DNA of 64,000 nucleotides, taken from the NCBI GenBank assembly GCA_050739575.1, contig JBOIBN010000001.1:1-64000 (forward strand), written 5' to 3'. The notes beneath the pieces were generated by a model. It did not search any database, had not been told where the DNA came from, and worked only from the letters and a program-made list of their open reading frames with translations. The translations under genes and the position numbers were made by a program. Position 1 is the stretch's first letter, and the number at the start of each line of letters is the position of its first letter. This document shows, one piece after another, positions 9,479 through 18,599 of this stretch. Source of the DNA: JBOIBN01 sp050739575. Its GTDB lineage: Bacteria > Pseudomonadota > Gammaproteobacteria > JAKDMP01.

Positions 9479-10262
9479 TCAAGTTGCAAGTGCACCGAGC
9501 TTGGTTCGCTGAAGGACTTCGACGGGTGTGCGGTAGGCGAGACGTTTACACGGTCTATATATTCAACTGACGCACGACGTATGCAAGGCGCTTGGGGTCG
9601 ATGAGGCGAAAGTCGCTGCCCTTGGGGAAGTATTGCCTGAGTAGACCGTTGAGGTTTTCGTTGCATCCGCGCTGCCAGGGCGCATACGGATCGGCGAAAT
9701 AGATGGCCAAGGCCGTGCCCCGTTCGATCTGCTTGAACTGAGCGAATTCACGCCCGTTGTCGTAGGTCAAGGTATGGCGCAGACGTTTGGGCTGACGCCG
9801 AAACGCCTGTTGGCTCTGGCGGCCCAGCTCCTCGGCATGTTTACTGAGCGGTTTGAGGGCGGGCAGATAACCGCTTTTACGCTCCACATAAGTGACGATG
9901 ACACCGCTGCCCTTGGCTCCCTCGATGATATCGCCCTCCCAGTCTCCGAAACGGCTGCGTCGGGCCACGATAGCCGGGCGCTGTTCGATGCCGACTCGCC
10001 TTGGCAGGCCACGCCGTGCCCGAGCAAGACGCGTTTGTCGGCGTCGACGCCGATGCGCTCGGCGTAGGTGCCGATACAGTTGGCCGCCGCCGCCGGCATC
10101 GGCAAATATCCACTGGTAGATCTGCTCGGCACCATCGCCTCTTGGTGGGGGAAATTCGGCACCAAGCGCCCAGCAATCGTCTGCGCCGGCCAACCCCGTT
10201 GCAGGCGGGCGCGGACATGAGCCACTAGCCTGGCCTGTCCGCCACGACGATCCCGAAGACTA
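9479..10262 (-). pseudogene. IS30-family transposase remnant
   Basis: The C-terminal two thirds of an IS30 transposase in several frames. The longest frame (9555-10193) holds RSRFGDWEGDIIEGAKGSG, LTYDNGREFAQFK and YFADPYAPWQRGCNENLNGL, the IS30 integrase blocks with D, D and E. A frameshift near 9556 separates the C-terminal TPVEVL region (stop 9481-9479); another near 10150 separates HVRARLQRGWPAQTIAGRL. The N-terminal helix-turn-helix is missing. Its ends abut the ISNCY remnant on one side and a helicase fragment on the other, so it probably inserted into older debris. Confidence 0.75.
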
Positions 10263-10556
10263 AGTGCACCGCATCGGGCGCACCGGAGCGCCGGCAACGA
10301 GGGCGAGGCCGTGTCGTCGGTTTGCGGCGCAGAGCGGAAGTATCTCGCCGACATCGAGCATCTGCTCAAGCGCGAACTGCCCAAGCTTATTCTGCCCGGC
10401 TACGAACCCGCCGCAGGCGCCGCGCCCGAGTCACCTACGCACACGCATCGCCCGCGGGGGCGCGTCAACCCCGGCTGGGCTGTGGCGCCCGGTCTCACCG
10501 CAACACGCACCGCCCCAAGCGCCGGCGCACGACACACACGGAGCGCTAGGCGCTAG
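10263..10556 (+). pseudogene. rhlE: DEAD-box RNA helicase (RhlE-like) C-terminal remnant
   Basis: The fragment begins inside helicase motif VI (HRIGRTG at 10268-10288). One missing base then shifts the frame, after which [19 protein letters not shown] and [20 protein letters not shown] read cleanly, followed by a basic low-complexity tail ending at 10556. This is the usual end of RhlE-type helicases. Everything upstream of motif VI is absent, cut off at the IS30 remnant. It converges on kdpE, whose stop codon it overlaps. Confidence 0.7.
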
Positions 10557-11242
10557 TCGTCGGCCAGCCGGTAACCTACGCCCGCCTCGGTGAGCAGATA
10601 GCGAGGCTGGACCGGATCCTTCTCTATCTTGCGTCGCAGTTGAGCCATGTAGATGCGTACGTAGTGCGTGTCTTCGCTATGCGTGGGGCCCCATACTTCC
10701 CTGAGCAACTGCCGGTGCGTCATGACCTTGCCCACGTTGCGGATCAGCACGGTCAAGAGACGATATTCGATGGGAGTAAGGTGTATGTTACGGTTGCTTT
10801 CGAACACCCGTCTGCGCTTGAAGTCCACCCTGAGTGTGTCCAGTACGAATTCATCGTGCTTTCCGCTCACGTCGCCATGGCGAAGCGCGGCGCGAATGCG
10901 CGCCATGAGTTCGCTGACGCTGAACGGCTTAGTCAAGTAGTCGTCGGCGCCTGTATCCAAGCTGACTATCTTGTCGGACTCCAGGCTGCGCGCCGAGAGC
11001 ACGATGATGGGAATCGTGCTCCATTCGCGCAGCTTCCGCACCACCTGTACGCCGTCCATATCCGGCAGGCCCAGATCTAGGATCAGGATATTCGGTTTTA
11101 TCGTTGCCGCATCGTCCAGTCCCTGCCCCCCCGTGGAGGTTTCGTAAACTTCGAACCCCTGTGATTCGAGCGTGGTGTGTATGAAGTGACGTATCTGTAC
11201 GTCATCCTCCACCAGCAGCACACGGGTGCGATTGTTATTCAT
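10553..11242 (-). CDS. kdpE: KdpE-type response regulator
   Basis: 229 residues: a receiver domain (phospho-acceptor D56 in [13 protein letters not shown], acidic pocket VEDD, LTKPF lysine) and an OmpR/PhoB winged-helix DNA-binding domain (about 130-226). KdpE normally activates the kdpFABC potassium pump with KdpD; no kdpFABC genes are in the window. It starts inside the 3' end of the adjacent kinase gene (8-base overlap). The receiver and DNA-binding domains look intact, unlike the kinase, so it may be orphaned or act elsewhere. Confidence 0.85.
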   Translation of the reverse strand: MNNNRTRVLLVEDDVQIRHFIHTTLESQGFEVYETSTGGQGLDDAATIKPNILILDLGLPDMDGVQVVRKLREWSTIPIIVLSARSLESDKIVSLDTGADDYLTKPFSVSELMARIRAALRHGDVSGKHDEFVLDTLRVDFKRRRVFESNRNIHLTPIEYRLLTVLIRNVGKVMTHRQLLREVWGPTHSEDTHYVRIYMAQLRRKIEKDPVQPRYLLTEAGVGYRLADD

Positions 11243-13112
11243 CCATTTCCCGCCTGATCATCCGGGTAGCGCCGCCGGCTCCCAGGGTGAATTTGAAACT
11301 CGCGCCACCGTCGGCACGATTTTCGGCCCAGATATTCCCGCTTTGACCTTCCACGATAGCCCGGCAGATGGCGAGGCCCAGGCCTGTGCCGCCGGGAGAA
11401 TCCTCCACGCCGACGCGATAGAACTTCTCGAATACCCGTTCGTGCGCTTCCTCGGGCAATCCAGGCCCACGGTCCGCGACTTCCACGACGACTTCATCGT
11501 TCTGCAGGGCGGCATTTATCTCGATGGCAGTGCCGTCCGGCGTGTACTTGATGGCGTTTTCCACCAGATTAATCAGTACCTGCTCGGTCATTCCTCCGTC
11601 AATGAACAACCAGGGCAGGGTTTCCGACAGTTTGACCGTCACCGGGTGTGTTCCGAGTTGCTCCTTGAGGCGCGCGAGTACGCTGCCGACGATTTCTTCG
11701 AGTGGATACCATTGGCGGTTGAACGCGATGGGGCCCGCCTGCAGACGCGCGATCTCCAGTACATTGTTGACCAGCCGGGTCATTCGCTGCGCGCTTTCCA
11801 GGATATTACGGGCAAGTTCGCGCCGGGGTTCGGCCCCGAGCACGGCTTCGTTCTCCAGCAGGCTGCTGGCGACGCCGACGATGGCGGCCAGCGGCGTACG
11901 CAGGTCGTGGGAAATGGCGCTCAGCAGGGAATTTCGCAGACGTTCGGTTTCCACCCGTACTTGCGCCTCTGCGGCCTGGCGGACCAGTGTTGCGCGTTCC
12001 AGCGCGAGGGCGGCCTGGTTGGCGAAGGCTTTGAGCAAACGCTGTTGCTCGGGCATCAGCCCCCGTTCCGGCTCCCTTGAAGTCAGCGTCAATACGCCCA
12101 GAGGCTTGCCGGAGCCGATCAGCGGCAGGCACATAAGGGCGCTCGCCGGGAATGTGTTCGTACCTTTGCCGGCCGTCCGGGCATGTTCATAGGCCCAGTG
12201 AATCGTCTCCAAGTCCGCAGACGTCGTCGCATTCGTCACGGGAGTGATGCTGCCATTCTTGTCTGGCAACAGTATTTCCACGCGTGCATCGAAAATGCCG
12301 GCGATGTTGTGCTCGGCGATCCTGGGCAGATCTTCGGCGTCGCGCTTGTCGGCCAGTTCCCGGCTCATCGCGTAAAGCGAGGCCGTCTCGCGTTCACGGT
12401 CCATGGCTTCGCGAGCCTGACGACGCATGTTCATGGAACGGTTGCTGATTACGAGCGCGACGACCAGCACGACAATGAAGGTCACCACGTATTGGCTGTC
12501 CGGTACGGCGAAGGCGAGAAAGGGCAGGACGTAAACGAAATCGAATGCGGCTATACCGAACACGACCGCAAGCACGGATGGCCCGTATTCGTGGCGTATG
12601 GAGATGAGTACCACGCCCAGAAGATAAATCATCAGCACGTTCGATAACTGGAAATACCGGGACAGAGGCCAGACGATCAGGGTGCAGAGGATCATGACGA
12701 CCATCGCTTCGCAATAGTCGCGCAGACGCGGCCCGATATTGCCGTTCTCGAAGGAGGTGCGTTTCAAAACAAAAATTTCTCCTATGCTGAAACCGAACGA
12801 AAAGAATCGTCGCGAGCCACTTTGTCCGATGTCCACGATATTGACGCCTATGCCGTCGCTTTTGGCGATCGTCGCATCCGCGATGAACCCGAAAATTCGG
12901 CGGCGCCAGGCCTCGCGGCGCGGCTTGCCCATGAAGATTGTTCCGGCGTTGCGGACGTGTGCATATTCCAGCACGGTCTCGCTGAAACGGGTTCCAGCCA
13001 GAAGCGCGGCCACTTCCGTGCCGAGACTTTCGGCGAGCGCCAAGGCCTCCGCGATGGCCGGGCGCTGGGCCTCCGACAGATGTGGGGTGTTTTCATGTTC
13101 ACTACGATCCAT
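11235..13112 (-). CDS. kdpD: KdpD-type sensor kinase, N-terminally truncated
   Basis: 625 residues: the end of a universal-stress-like domain, four membrane helices (about 135-225, DUF4118), a GAF-like region, HisKA with phospho-acceptor His in LLSAISHDLRTPL, and HATPase_c (N-box LINLVENAIKYTP, G-box GPGLPEE and GGTGLGLAIC). Full KdpD is about 900 residues; the N-terminal ~210-residue KdpD sensor domain with its Walker motifs is absent. The assigned start is arbitrary: homologous sequence continues upstream in another frame (next entry). The kinase half could be functional if translated, but this is more likely a decaying gene. Confidence 0.75.
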   Translation of the reverse strand: MDRSEHENTPHLSEAQRPAIAEALALAESLGTEVAALLAGTRFSETVLEYAHVRNAGTIFMGKPRREAWRRRIFGFIADATIAKSDGIGVNIVDIGQSGSRRFFSFGFSIGEIFVLKRTSFENGNIGPRLRDYCEAMVVMILCTLIVWPLSRYFQLSNVLMIYLLGVVLISIRHEYGPSVLAVVFGIAAFDFVYVLPFLAFAVPDSQYVVTFIVVLVVALVISNRSMNMRRQAREAMDRERETASLYAMSRELADKRDAEDLPRIAEHNIAGIFDARVEILLPDKNGSITPVTNATTSADLETIHWAYEHARTAGKGTNTFPASALMCLPLIGSGKPLGVLTLTSREPERGLMPEQQRLLKAFANQAALALERATLVRQAAEAQVRVETERLRNSLLSAISHDLRTPLAAIVGVASSLLENEAVLGAEPRRELARNILESAQRMTRLVNNVLEIARLQAGPIAFNRQWYPLEEIVGSVLARLKEQLGTHPVTVKLSETLPWLFIDGGMTEQVLINLVENAIKYTPDGTAIEINAALQNDEVVVEVADRGPGLPEEAHERVFEKFYRVGVEDSPGGTGLGLAICRAIVEGQSGNIWAENRADGGASFKFTLGAGGATRMIRREMDE

Positions 13113-13215
13113 TCGCTGTGCAATGAAACCGCCAGCCGCTTGCCCGCCAGCACCAGTTTTTTGCCGTCAGCTCCGGGTCCGATGCCACACCATGAGTCGT
13201 TCGCGCGCGGGGAGC
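13095..13215 (-). pseudogene. kdpD: Out-of-frame 5' continuation of kdpD
   Basis: In the next frame the sequence reads CGIGPGADGKKLVLAGKRLA then SLHSEWIVVNMKT, the conserved core of the KdpD universal-stress domain. It joins LSEAQRPAIAEALALAESLG of the main ORF only through a shift within the AAAACACCCCAC tract near 13100. A second shift near 13195 would be needed to read RERLMV upstream. Beyond about 13220 no KdpD sequence is seen, and 13221-13381 holds nothing I can recognise. Confidence 0.6.
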
Positions 13216-13381
13216 GGCAAGCCGGACGCTGCGTTTTGGGCAAAATCGGGCCATTTTAACAGTACTTACTCCATGCGCTCTCCGTTTGCGAAAGAGCTTA
13301 CACGAGATGCGGCGACCGAGAATGATTCGGGAAAGTTCTCGCGAGTAGAACCGCCTGCGCCGGAGCCCGAAGCACCGCAGG

Positions 13382-14116
13382 TCAGGCCCCGCCCGCCGTG
13401 CCCCCCTTGGCGGCGGCCGTGTGTTTCGGCTTCGTCGAATGGGCCAGATTTTGCAGGCAGTTCAGCAATTCGCCGGCCATTTTTTGCAGTTCCTTGCCAG
13501 TAGTGGGAGGGTTGACTACATTCGGGCAACCGGCAGCCTTGCGGTAAGGCGCGAATGCTGGGGCGGCAACCAGATTGCGCGCCTCGTCCAGCCATTCTTC
13601 CTCTGCGGCGAAGGTTTTGTTTATGGCGTCGGTGTTGTCCGGAATCGCCTCGTTGAGCGCTTGGCTTTCCGTATTGTACTGTGCGATTTGCTGCTGCAAG
13701 GCCTTTTGTTGAACTTGCAGATTTTCGGTGCCGGAATTGATCTGATCAATCTGGGCATTCAATTGCTTTTGCCGACGGTTGCACCTGTCGTGTTGTGAAT
13801 TGTTGAGATCCGTGCTCTGGCAAGTTTTTTTGTAATCGCTCATGTCGCTTTGGAGCTGCTCATCGGCCTGGTTGTGCTGCTGCACGGCCTGATTCAGCTT
13901 CGGCTGGGCCTTGCCGATGGTAGCCGCCGCGGCTGCCAACTCGATACTTTTCTGCTTGAGTTGTTCGTGTTCGGCGGTAAGACGTTTCATCTTGAAAATG
14001 ATGACCTGACCATTGGCTATCAGTGTATAAACCGACTCCGCAGCCGAGGCCGAAAAGGCTGCGGCACACAATGCGGCGGCGACGCAGATCAGGGCGTATC
14101 CGGATAATTTGTTCAT
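13382..14116 (-). CDS. Periplasmic coiled-coil protein, TonB operon 2
   Basis: 244 residues with a signal peptide (1-25, ending SASAAE) and a Gln/Lys-rich coiled coil (about 45-160), then a C-terminal domain with a Cys pair (CPN and LNCL). I do not recognise the family. It is the last gene of the exbB-exbD-tonB operon (11-base gap after tonB), in the position the TPR protein has in operon 1, so it may be an accessory of that transducer. Function unknown. Confidence 0.7.
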   Translation of the reverse strand: MNKLSGYALICVAAALCAAAFSASAAESVYTLIANGQVIIFKMKRLTAEHEQLKQKSIELAAAAATIGKAQPKLNQAVQQHNQADEQLQSDMSDYKKTCQSTDLNNSQHDRCNRRQKQLNAQIDQINSGTENLQVQQKALQQQIAQYNTESQALNEAIPDNTDAINKTFAAEEEWLDEARNLVAAPAFAPYRKAAGCPNVVNPPTTGKELQKMAGELLNCLQNLAHSTKPKHTAAAKGGTAGGA

Positions 14117-14127
14117 AAAACCTTCTT

Positions 14128-14808
14128 TCAGAATGATACGGGTTGAAATTGAATGGTTTCCGTTATCAATAACGGCTGACCCGGTGGTATATTGGGCGGC
14201 GGCGGGGGCATGTGGGCACTGAGTATCATTTTTTCAGCTTCCTGGTCGAATACGCCGTAGCGACTGTGCTTGATGATCTTGACGTCGCTCACGTGGCCGT
14301 CGGTGTAAACGAAGCTTACAGTCACCTCTCCCGACCAGCCGCTCAGCAGCGCATCTTGCGGGAATACCTTCTGTTCCATGATGGCCTCGCGAACCGCATT
14401 GAAGAAGGCCGACGAAACGTACTGAGAGTTCGGCGGTGGCGACGGCGCCGGCGAGCTGATTGACGGGAGTACCTGGGCCCCTTGCTGGGCGAGCTTTGGC
14501 ATCACCGGCAGCGGCTGGATGTTAGGCATGACATTATGCGTCGGGATCGGTGTGATTACCTTGGGTTCTATCTTGGGCTTCGGTTTGGGAGGTTGTTTGG
14601 GCTTGGGCGGCGGGACGATGTGCACGGTGATCGGGACCGGCGGTTTCGATTCGTTGGTTACGTTATGCACGACGGCCCGGGCAATCCATGCGCCAAAGCC
14701 GATCTCGATCACAATCGCAATACCGAGCGAATAGAGCAAGCGGCGGTTCTTGTGGTCATCATGAAACCCGTCGCCGGGTCCCCGTGCCAGTGCAACTTCA
14801 GCAGTCAT
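14128..14808 (-). CDS. tonB: TonB-family energy transducer, operon 2
   Basis: 226 residues: a cytoplasmic start, a membrane helix (about 24-46), a long Pro/Lys-rich spacer (VPPPKPKQPPKPKPK) and a C-terminal TonB-type domain with GWSGEVTVSFVYTDGHVSDV. It differs clearly from the operon 1 TonB (longer Lys-rich spacer), so the two systems probably serve different receptors. It lies 19 bases after exbD. Confidence 0.83.
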   Translation of the reverse strand: MTAEVALARGPGDGFHDDHKNRRLLYSLGIAIVIEIGFGAWIARAVVHNVTNESKPPVPITVHIVPPPKPKQPPKPKPKIEPKVITPIPTHNVMPNIQPLPVMPKLAQQGAQVLPSISSPAPSPPPNSQYVSSAFFNAVREAIMEQKVFPQDALLSGWSGEVTVSFVYTDGHVSDVKIIKHSRYGVFDQEAEKMILSAHMPPPPPNIPPGQPLLITETIQFQPVSF

Positions 14809-14827
14809 GTGATGCCTTGGCGATCCG

Positions 14828-15226
14828 TCACGGCTTCAGGCCGACGATGCCGATGTCGGTTATCTTCGCGTAGCGGATGGCATCCATGACGATCAGCAAC
14901 TGTTGCAGGGTCACCGATTTGGCGCCGGCCACCGTTACCGAGGTTTTCTGGGCGTCGTCCTTGAGCAGGAGTGCGGTCAAATCCGCCGGTGTCACCGTTT
15001 GACCGTTGACGATGATGAGGTTGTCGGGCGTGAGGCTGACCACCACATGCGTGCGTTCGAGTTCTTGCGCCGTGGAGGCAACCGGCAATTTGGATTGCAC
15101 GCCGGTCGCGGGGATCATGTGAATGGTGATCTCCACGAAGAAAACCAGCAGGAACAGCATCACGTCGATCAGATTGATGATCTCGATGCGGGCTTTTCTC
15201 TGTTCGAGAAAAACGTTTTTTACCAT
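14828..15226 (-). CDS. exbD: ExbD/TolR protein, operon 2
   Basis: 132 residues with one membrane helix (about 16-37, IINLIDVMLFLLVFFVEITI) carrying the conserved Asp in LIDVML and a periplasmic ExbD domain. It is the only exbD of operon 2, between exbB (31-base gap) and tonB. Confidence 0.85.
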   Translation of the reverse strand: MVKNVFLEQRKARIEIINLIDVMLFLLVFFVEITIHMIPATGVQSKLPVASTAQELERTHVVVSLTPDNLIIVNGQTVTPADLTALLLKDDAQKTSVTVAGAKSVTLQQLLIVMDAIRYAKITDIGIVGLKP

Positions 15227-15257
15227 GGCCGTGCTCTCCTTGAATCAGTCGCGGGCT

Positions 15258-16241
15258 TCAGAAAAGATGCTCGGTGGTATCCCCCAGCGCGGCGCCCTGC
15301 GACCTGAGGCGGTGATCTTCGTCAACGCCTTCTTCGCGGCGCGTAACCCGCAGACGGTTGATCAGCACGACCTTGATCGTTTCCAGTTGGTGCATGACAT
15401 GACGTACCCGGGTATTGATGGCGTTGTAGAAGATAAGGCCCAGGCAGGCGATGAAAATGCCTTGCCCGGTAGTTACCAGCGCCGCGGCGATACCGCCCGA
15501 AACCTGACTGGTTGCGCCGCCGCTTTCGATGTTGCCGAGCACGCTGAAGGTGTCGAACATGCCGATAATGGTGCCCAGCAATCCGAGCAGTGGACCCAGC
15601 GTAATGGCGGTATCCAGAATCCAGATGCGTTCGTTGAGCACGAGCTGCTGCTTGAGGATGCTCTCGTCAAGGAACTCATCTACCTGAGAGGTTGTCATTC
15701 CGGGTTGTTTGGCGTATTCGACAAAATCCTTGACGAGATCCGATTGAGGTCCGCGGCTCGATTCCGCCATGGTCTCTAGCTTTGGCACGTCGATTCTGGT
15801 CATCGTCGAAAGAAAGTTCGATAACGCGCTGCCGCGGCGAATCGTGCGCGACAGATACCACACCCGGTCGATGATGACGGTAAGCTCGATCAGCAATATG
15901 ACGATCATTACGTAAAAAACGCCGGCCGATATGTTAGCGATACGGACTATATTGGCGAAGGAGAACATGCCGGGGCTCGAGGGCGCGTTCAAGCCCTTGG
16001 AACTGGTGCTGCTTGCGGGCGCCGCGCTGGCGCCGGTTGCTTTGGCGGCCGCAAGCGCGGATGTCGTGGCGGCAGCGGTTGCCGCAACGGTTGCCGCAGC
16101 GGTTGCCGCGCCGGCCGCCGCTGTAGCCGAATGCGCAGACGTTCCCGCCGGATTTGCAGGAGCCTGGGCGAACGCCCAGGACGAGATGACGAGAACCGAC
16201 ACCGCGGCTCCGGCAAGGGCTAAATGTCTAATGCTTCGCAT
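15258..16241 (-). CDS. exbB: ExbB-type proton channel with Ala-rich N-terminal extension
   Basis: 327 residues. The start at 16241 is set by an AGAGGA ribosome site and a following signal peptide (MRSIRHLALAGAAVSVLVIS); the open frame runs further upstream without support. Residues ~28-90 form an Ala/Thr-rich low-complexity periplasmic stretch, followed by the channel domain with three helices and ITLGPLLGLLGTIIGMFDT. Signal-bearing ExbB proteins with such linkers occur in several proteobacteria. First gene of operon 2. Confidence 0.85.
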   Translation of the reverse strand: MRSIRHLALAGAAVSVLVISSWAFAQAPANPAGTSAHSATAAAGAATAAATVAATAAATTSALAAAKATGASAAPASSTSSKGLNAPSSPGMFSFANIVRIANISAGVFYVMIVILLIELTVIIDRVWYLSRTIRRGSALSNFLSTMTRIDVPKLETMAESSRGPQSDLVKDFVEYAKQPGMTTSQVDEFLDESILKQQLVLNERIWILDTAITLGPLLGLLGTIIGMFDTFSVLGNIESGGATSQVSGGIAAALVTTGQGIFIACLGLIFYNAINTRVRHVMHQLETIKVVLINRLRVTRREEGVDEDHRLRSQGAALGDTTEHLF

Positions 16242-16924
16242 TGTCTTTCCTCTGATTGAATTGGTGCAATCCCGCTTCGTTGGATATCCTCGTTTGAGTG
16301 CGTTGCACTCCGCGCGACGCAGGAACTCGTTATCGTACAAATCGCACGCACGATCCGAACGTGCTGAAAATGTCATAAAAGCAGGCCGGAGACTACTGAC
16401 AGGCGGCTTCAGAGTGGTTACTCGCATGCCGACCGTATCGATCCTGCATGCTTATTGACTCCGGGTGCGTATAGCGGCACATAGTTTGCCATCGCCGGTA
16501 CAAAAATGTCGTAAAAATCAAGTAAAAATCAAGTAAACAGAACTCTGATCTATTCCGCCGCTTCGGTAGAGCAGCCGGATGGACGGCCGCGCATCAAACG
16601 GCCAAATACCTTATCCGTCGGAAAATTAGCCAGGACACATGTACCGAACTGGTCGTCTATGAATGTCAAGGATGGCTTTTCGGCGTAAAGGCGGGATTAA
16701 CGCATCGCCGTGAGTGATGCACGTTATCAGCTTGATCGCGGGACTGGAAAGTCCGCCTTGACTGTGGCCGATCACCGGACGGCGGCGTTCGATGTTTATC
16801 GCCATGCCCGATATGGTATTGATGACGGCGAGGCATGCACCGACGGAAAGATGCGGGTCGTCGCCACGATCTATTGCGACGTAGTAAAGCCTACGCGTGG
16901 AAGAAACCATACTTGAAAATTTAG
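16242..16924. other. Intergenic region upstream of exbB operon 2
   Basis: 683 bases without a convincing gene. The part next to exbB is its leader; no strong sigma-70 promoter stands out. A tandem 11-base repeat (GTAAAAATCAA twice) lies at 16511-16532. Short ORFs near 16630-16940 exist on both strands but resemble no family. The region ends at the left terminal repeat of the IS1595 element. Confidence 0.4.
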
Positions 16925-16940
16925 GGGCTGAAGTAGCTAA

Positions 16941-17822
16941 GAGCATCTAACAAAATGAGGATCGCGGAGATCGCCAACAGATGAGCGCACAGCCCAGAGT
17001 GAGGAACGCTTCATGGATGCAAGGCAACCGTTCGTAGCGAACGCGCAGGCGGCGGAACTGATATGACCAGGCGATGCTGCGTTCGACCACCCAGCGGGTC
17101 TTGCCCAATCCACTGCCGTGTCCGGTGCGCCGCTTGGCCAGTTGGGTACGAATCCGACGGACGTGCAGTCGGTCGCGGTGCGGTTGCGAATCGTAACCCC
17201 GATCCCCTTGCATGCAGCCGGGTTTGCGCCGCGGGCGCCCGGGCTTGCCGGCAATCGGCGCAACGGCCTCCAGCAGCGGCAGCAGTTGGGTGATGTCGTT
17301 GCAATCGACTGTGGGGTCAGGATCACGCTCAGCGGCAGGCCTTGGACCTCGACGAGAAGGTGGTGTTTGCTGCCCGCCTTACGGCGATCGGTTGGGTTCG
17401 GCCCCGTTTTTTCCCCCGTGCACGGCGCGTACCGAGGAGCTGTCCACGATCACTCGCAAGAGATCCAACTGGTCGGCCCCGCGTAGCTTGGACAGCAAGA
17501 CCAAGTGCAGCCGATCCCACACCCCGGCCTCTTGCCATTCACGCAAGCGGCGCCGGCACGTCATCCCCGAGCCACAGCCCATCTCCTGGGCAGCATCCCC
17601 CAGGGGATGCCCGACTGGAGCACAAACACGATACCGCTCAGCGCACGCCGATCGTCGAGCCGTTTGCGCCCCGGATACCGCGTGCGCCGTGGCTTGAGCG
17701 GAAGCAACGGTTTGATCACCGCCCAGAGCGCACCATCCACCAGTTCGCGTGCCATAGTGCCTCGCAACAGCAATGGATTGCAAGTATGTATGACCGCTTT
17801 ACATTCATTTTGAATGACGCTC
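16941..17822 (-). mobile_element. IS5-type element inside the IS1595 element
   Basis: Imperfect terminal repeats begin GAGCATCTAACAAAATGAGG at 16941 and, on the other strand, GAGCGTCATTCAAAATGAAT ending at 17822. They enclose a multiply frameshifted IS5-family transposase. The left end shares its GAGC with the IS1595 terminal repeat, so the exact insertion point is ambiguous. No clean target duplication is seen. Confidence 0.55.
16947..17755 (-). pseudogene. IS5-family transposase, frameshifted
   Basis: Recognisable blocks in three frames: LVDGALWAVIKPLLPLKPRR then SGIVFVLQSGIPWGMLP (start 17755); after a shift near 17585, LREWQEAGVWDRLHLVLLSK and VDSSSVRAVHGG (first catalytic Asp); after a further shift near 17380, GDRGYDSQPHRDRL (second Asp) and RWVVERSIAWSYQFRRLRVR (Glu). 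The DDE set is present, but at least two frameshifts break it, so it is inactive unless frameshifting rescues it. Confidence 0.75.
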
Positions 17823-17828
17823 TGAGGG

Positions 17829-18437
17829 TTAGTGTTTGGCCTGTTTGTGCCAGGATTTAAGCTGCTTTAGCAGCTGTGCATGGTTGCCTCCATTGAAGCG
17901 CCATTCAAATTCCTTCAGGAACCAGTAGAAATGCTCTGGCTTGATGCCGTTGTATTTGCGCATATGTCGCTTGGCCTGGTTCCAGAAATTCTCGATCCCG
18001 TTGATGTGGTTGTGCTTGGCGGCGAACAGCTTTGAGTGGTTGATCCGGCGGTGATGGAAGTCAGAAATATCGAGGGCATTGTAGGCCCCGAACGTGTCCG
18101 TATAGACAATGCTATCGGGCTGCACCTTCTCTTGGATGATGGGCAACAGGGTCTCGGTCTTGGCGTTGGGAATGATCGCCGTGTAGACCTTCCCGCCTCG
18201 CTTGAGAAGCCCGAATACGGCCACTTTGCCCGCGGCACCACGACCCCGTGTGCCCTTGAGAACGCCACCGAAATAGCTCTCATCCGCCTCGACTTCACCG
18301 CAAAGCCGATAGCTCGGAAGCTGGCTGGCGATCAACTGACGCAGATGCATGAAAAAGCGGATCGCCGTGTTCGCCTGAACGCCGACAACCTCGGCCGCGG
18401 CACGCGCTGTACTGGCGGCCACAAAGTGCTCAATCAA
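17829..18437 (-). CDS. IS1595-family (ISXO2-like) transposase
   Basis: 202 residues from a TTG codon. An N-terminal helical region (IEHFVAASTARAAAEVVGV) leads to the ISXO2-type catalytic domain: GEVEADESYFGG, GKVAVFGLLKRGGKVYTAI, DSIVYTDTFGAYNALD and NHINGIENFWNQAKRHMRKY. Homologous sequence continues upstream in frame (SRLTPRQQSKL), but no in-frame ATG exists. An ATG near 18473 would fit if one base were removed after it, so the native start may be lost. The catalytic domain looks intact. Confidence 0.75.
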   Translation of the reverse strand: MIEHFVAASTARAAAEVVGVQANTAIRFFMHLRQLIASQLPSYRLCGEVEADESYFGGVLKGTRGRGAAGKVAVFGLLKRGGKVYTAIIPNAKTETLLPIIQEKVQPDSIVYTDTFGAYNALDISDFHHRRINHSKLFAAKHNHINGIENFWNQAKRHMRKYNGIKPEHFYWFLKEFEWRFNGGNHAQLLKQLKSWHKQAKH

Positions 18438-18560
18438 CTTGCTTTGCTGACGCGGCGTAAGCCTGCTTTTGCAGCCCGTACATCGTAGCCATAATAGAAC
18501 CTCATAAGGCTCTTGGCTACTTCAGCCCAAAAAGAAAAGCACCCGTACCTCATAATTACA

Positions 18561-18594
18561 CGCACTTACCCCTACCTCGCACTTACCCCTACCT
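18561..18594. repeat. 17-bp tandem repeat, two copies
   Basis: CGCACTTACCCCTACCT occurs twice back to back just downstream of the IS1595 element and immediately after the 3' end of icmF. The meaning is unknown. Confidence 0.8.
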
Positions 18595-18599
18595 CTTCA

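Larger units (their letters stand above)
16925..18528 (-). mobile_element. IS1595-type element carrying an inserted IS5-type element
   Basis: Terminal inverted repeats read GGGCTGAAGTAGCTAAGAGC at 16925-16944 and, inverted, GGCTCTTGGCTACTTCAGCC at 18508-18527, one mismatch over 20 bases. They enclose an ISXO2/IS1595-like transposase gene and, between the left repeat and that gene, a decayed IS5-type element. No matching 8-base target duplication is visible at the flanks. Confidence 0.6.

Noticed and set aside
16060..16120. Repeated GCGGTTGCCGCA-like units
   Set aside because: They encode the Ala-rich linker of ExbB; not a CRISPR or regulatory repeat.
16626..16946. ORFs on both strands upstream of the IS1595 element
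   Set aside because: No motif, no ribosome site and overlapping opposite-strand frames of similar length; treated as intergenic.
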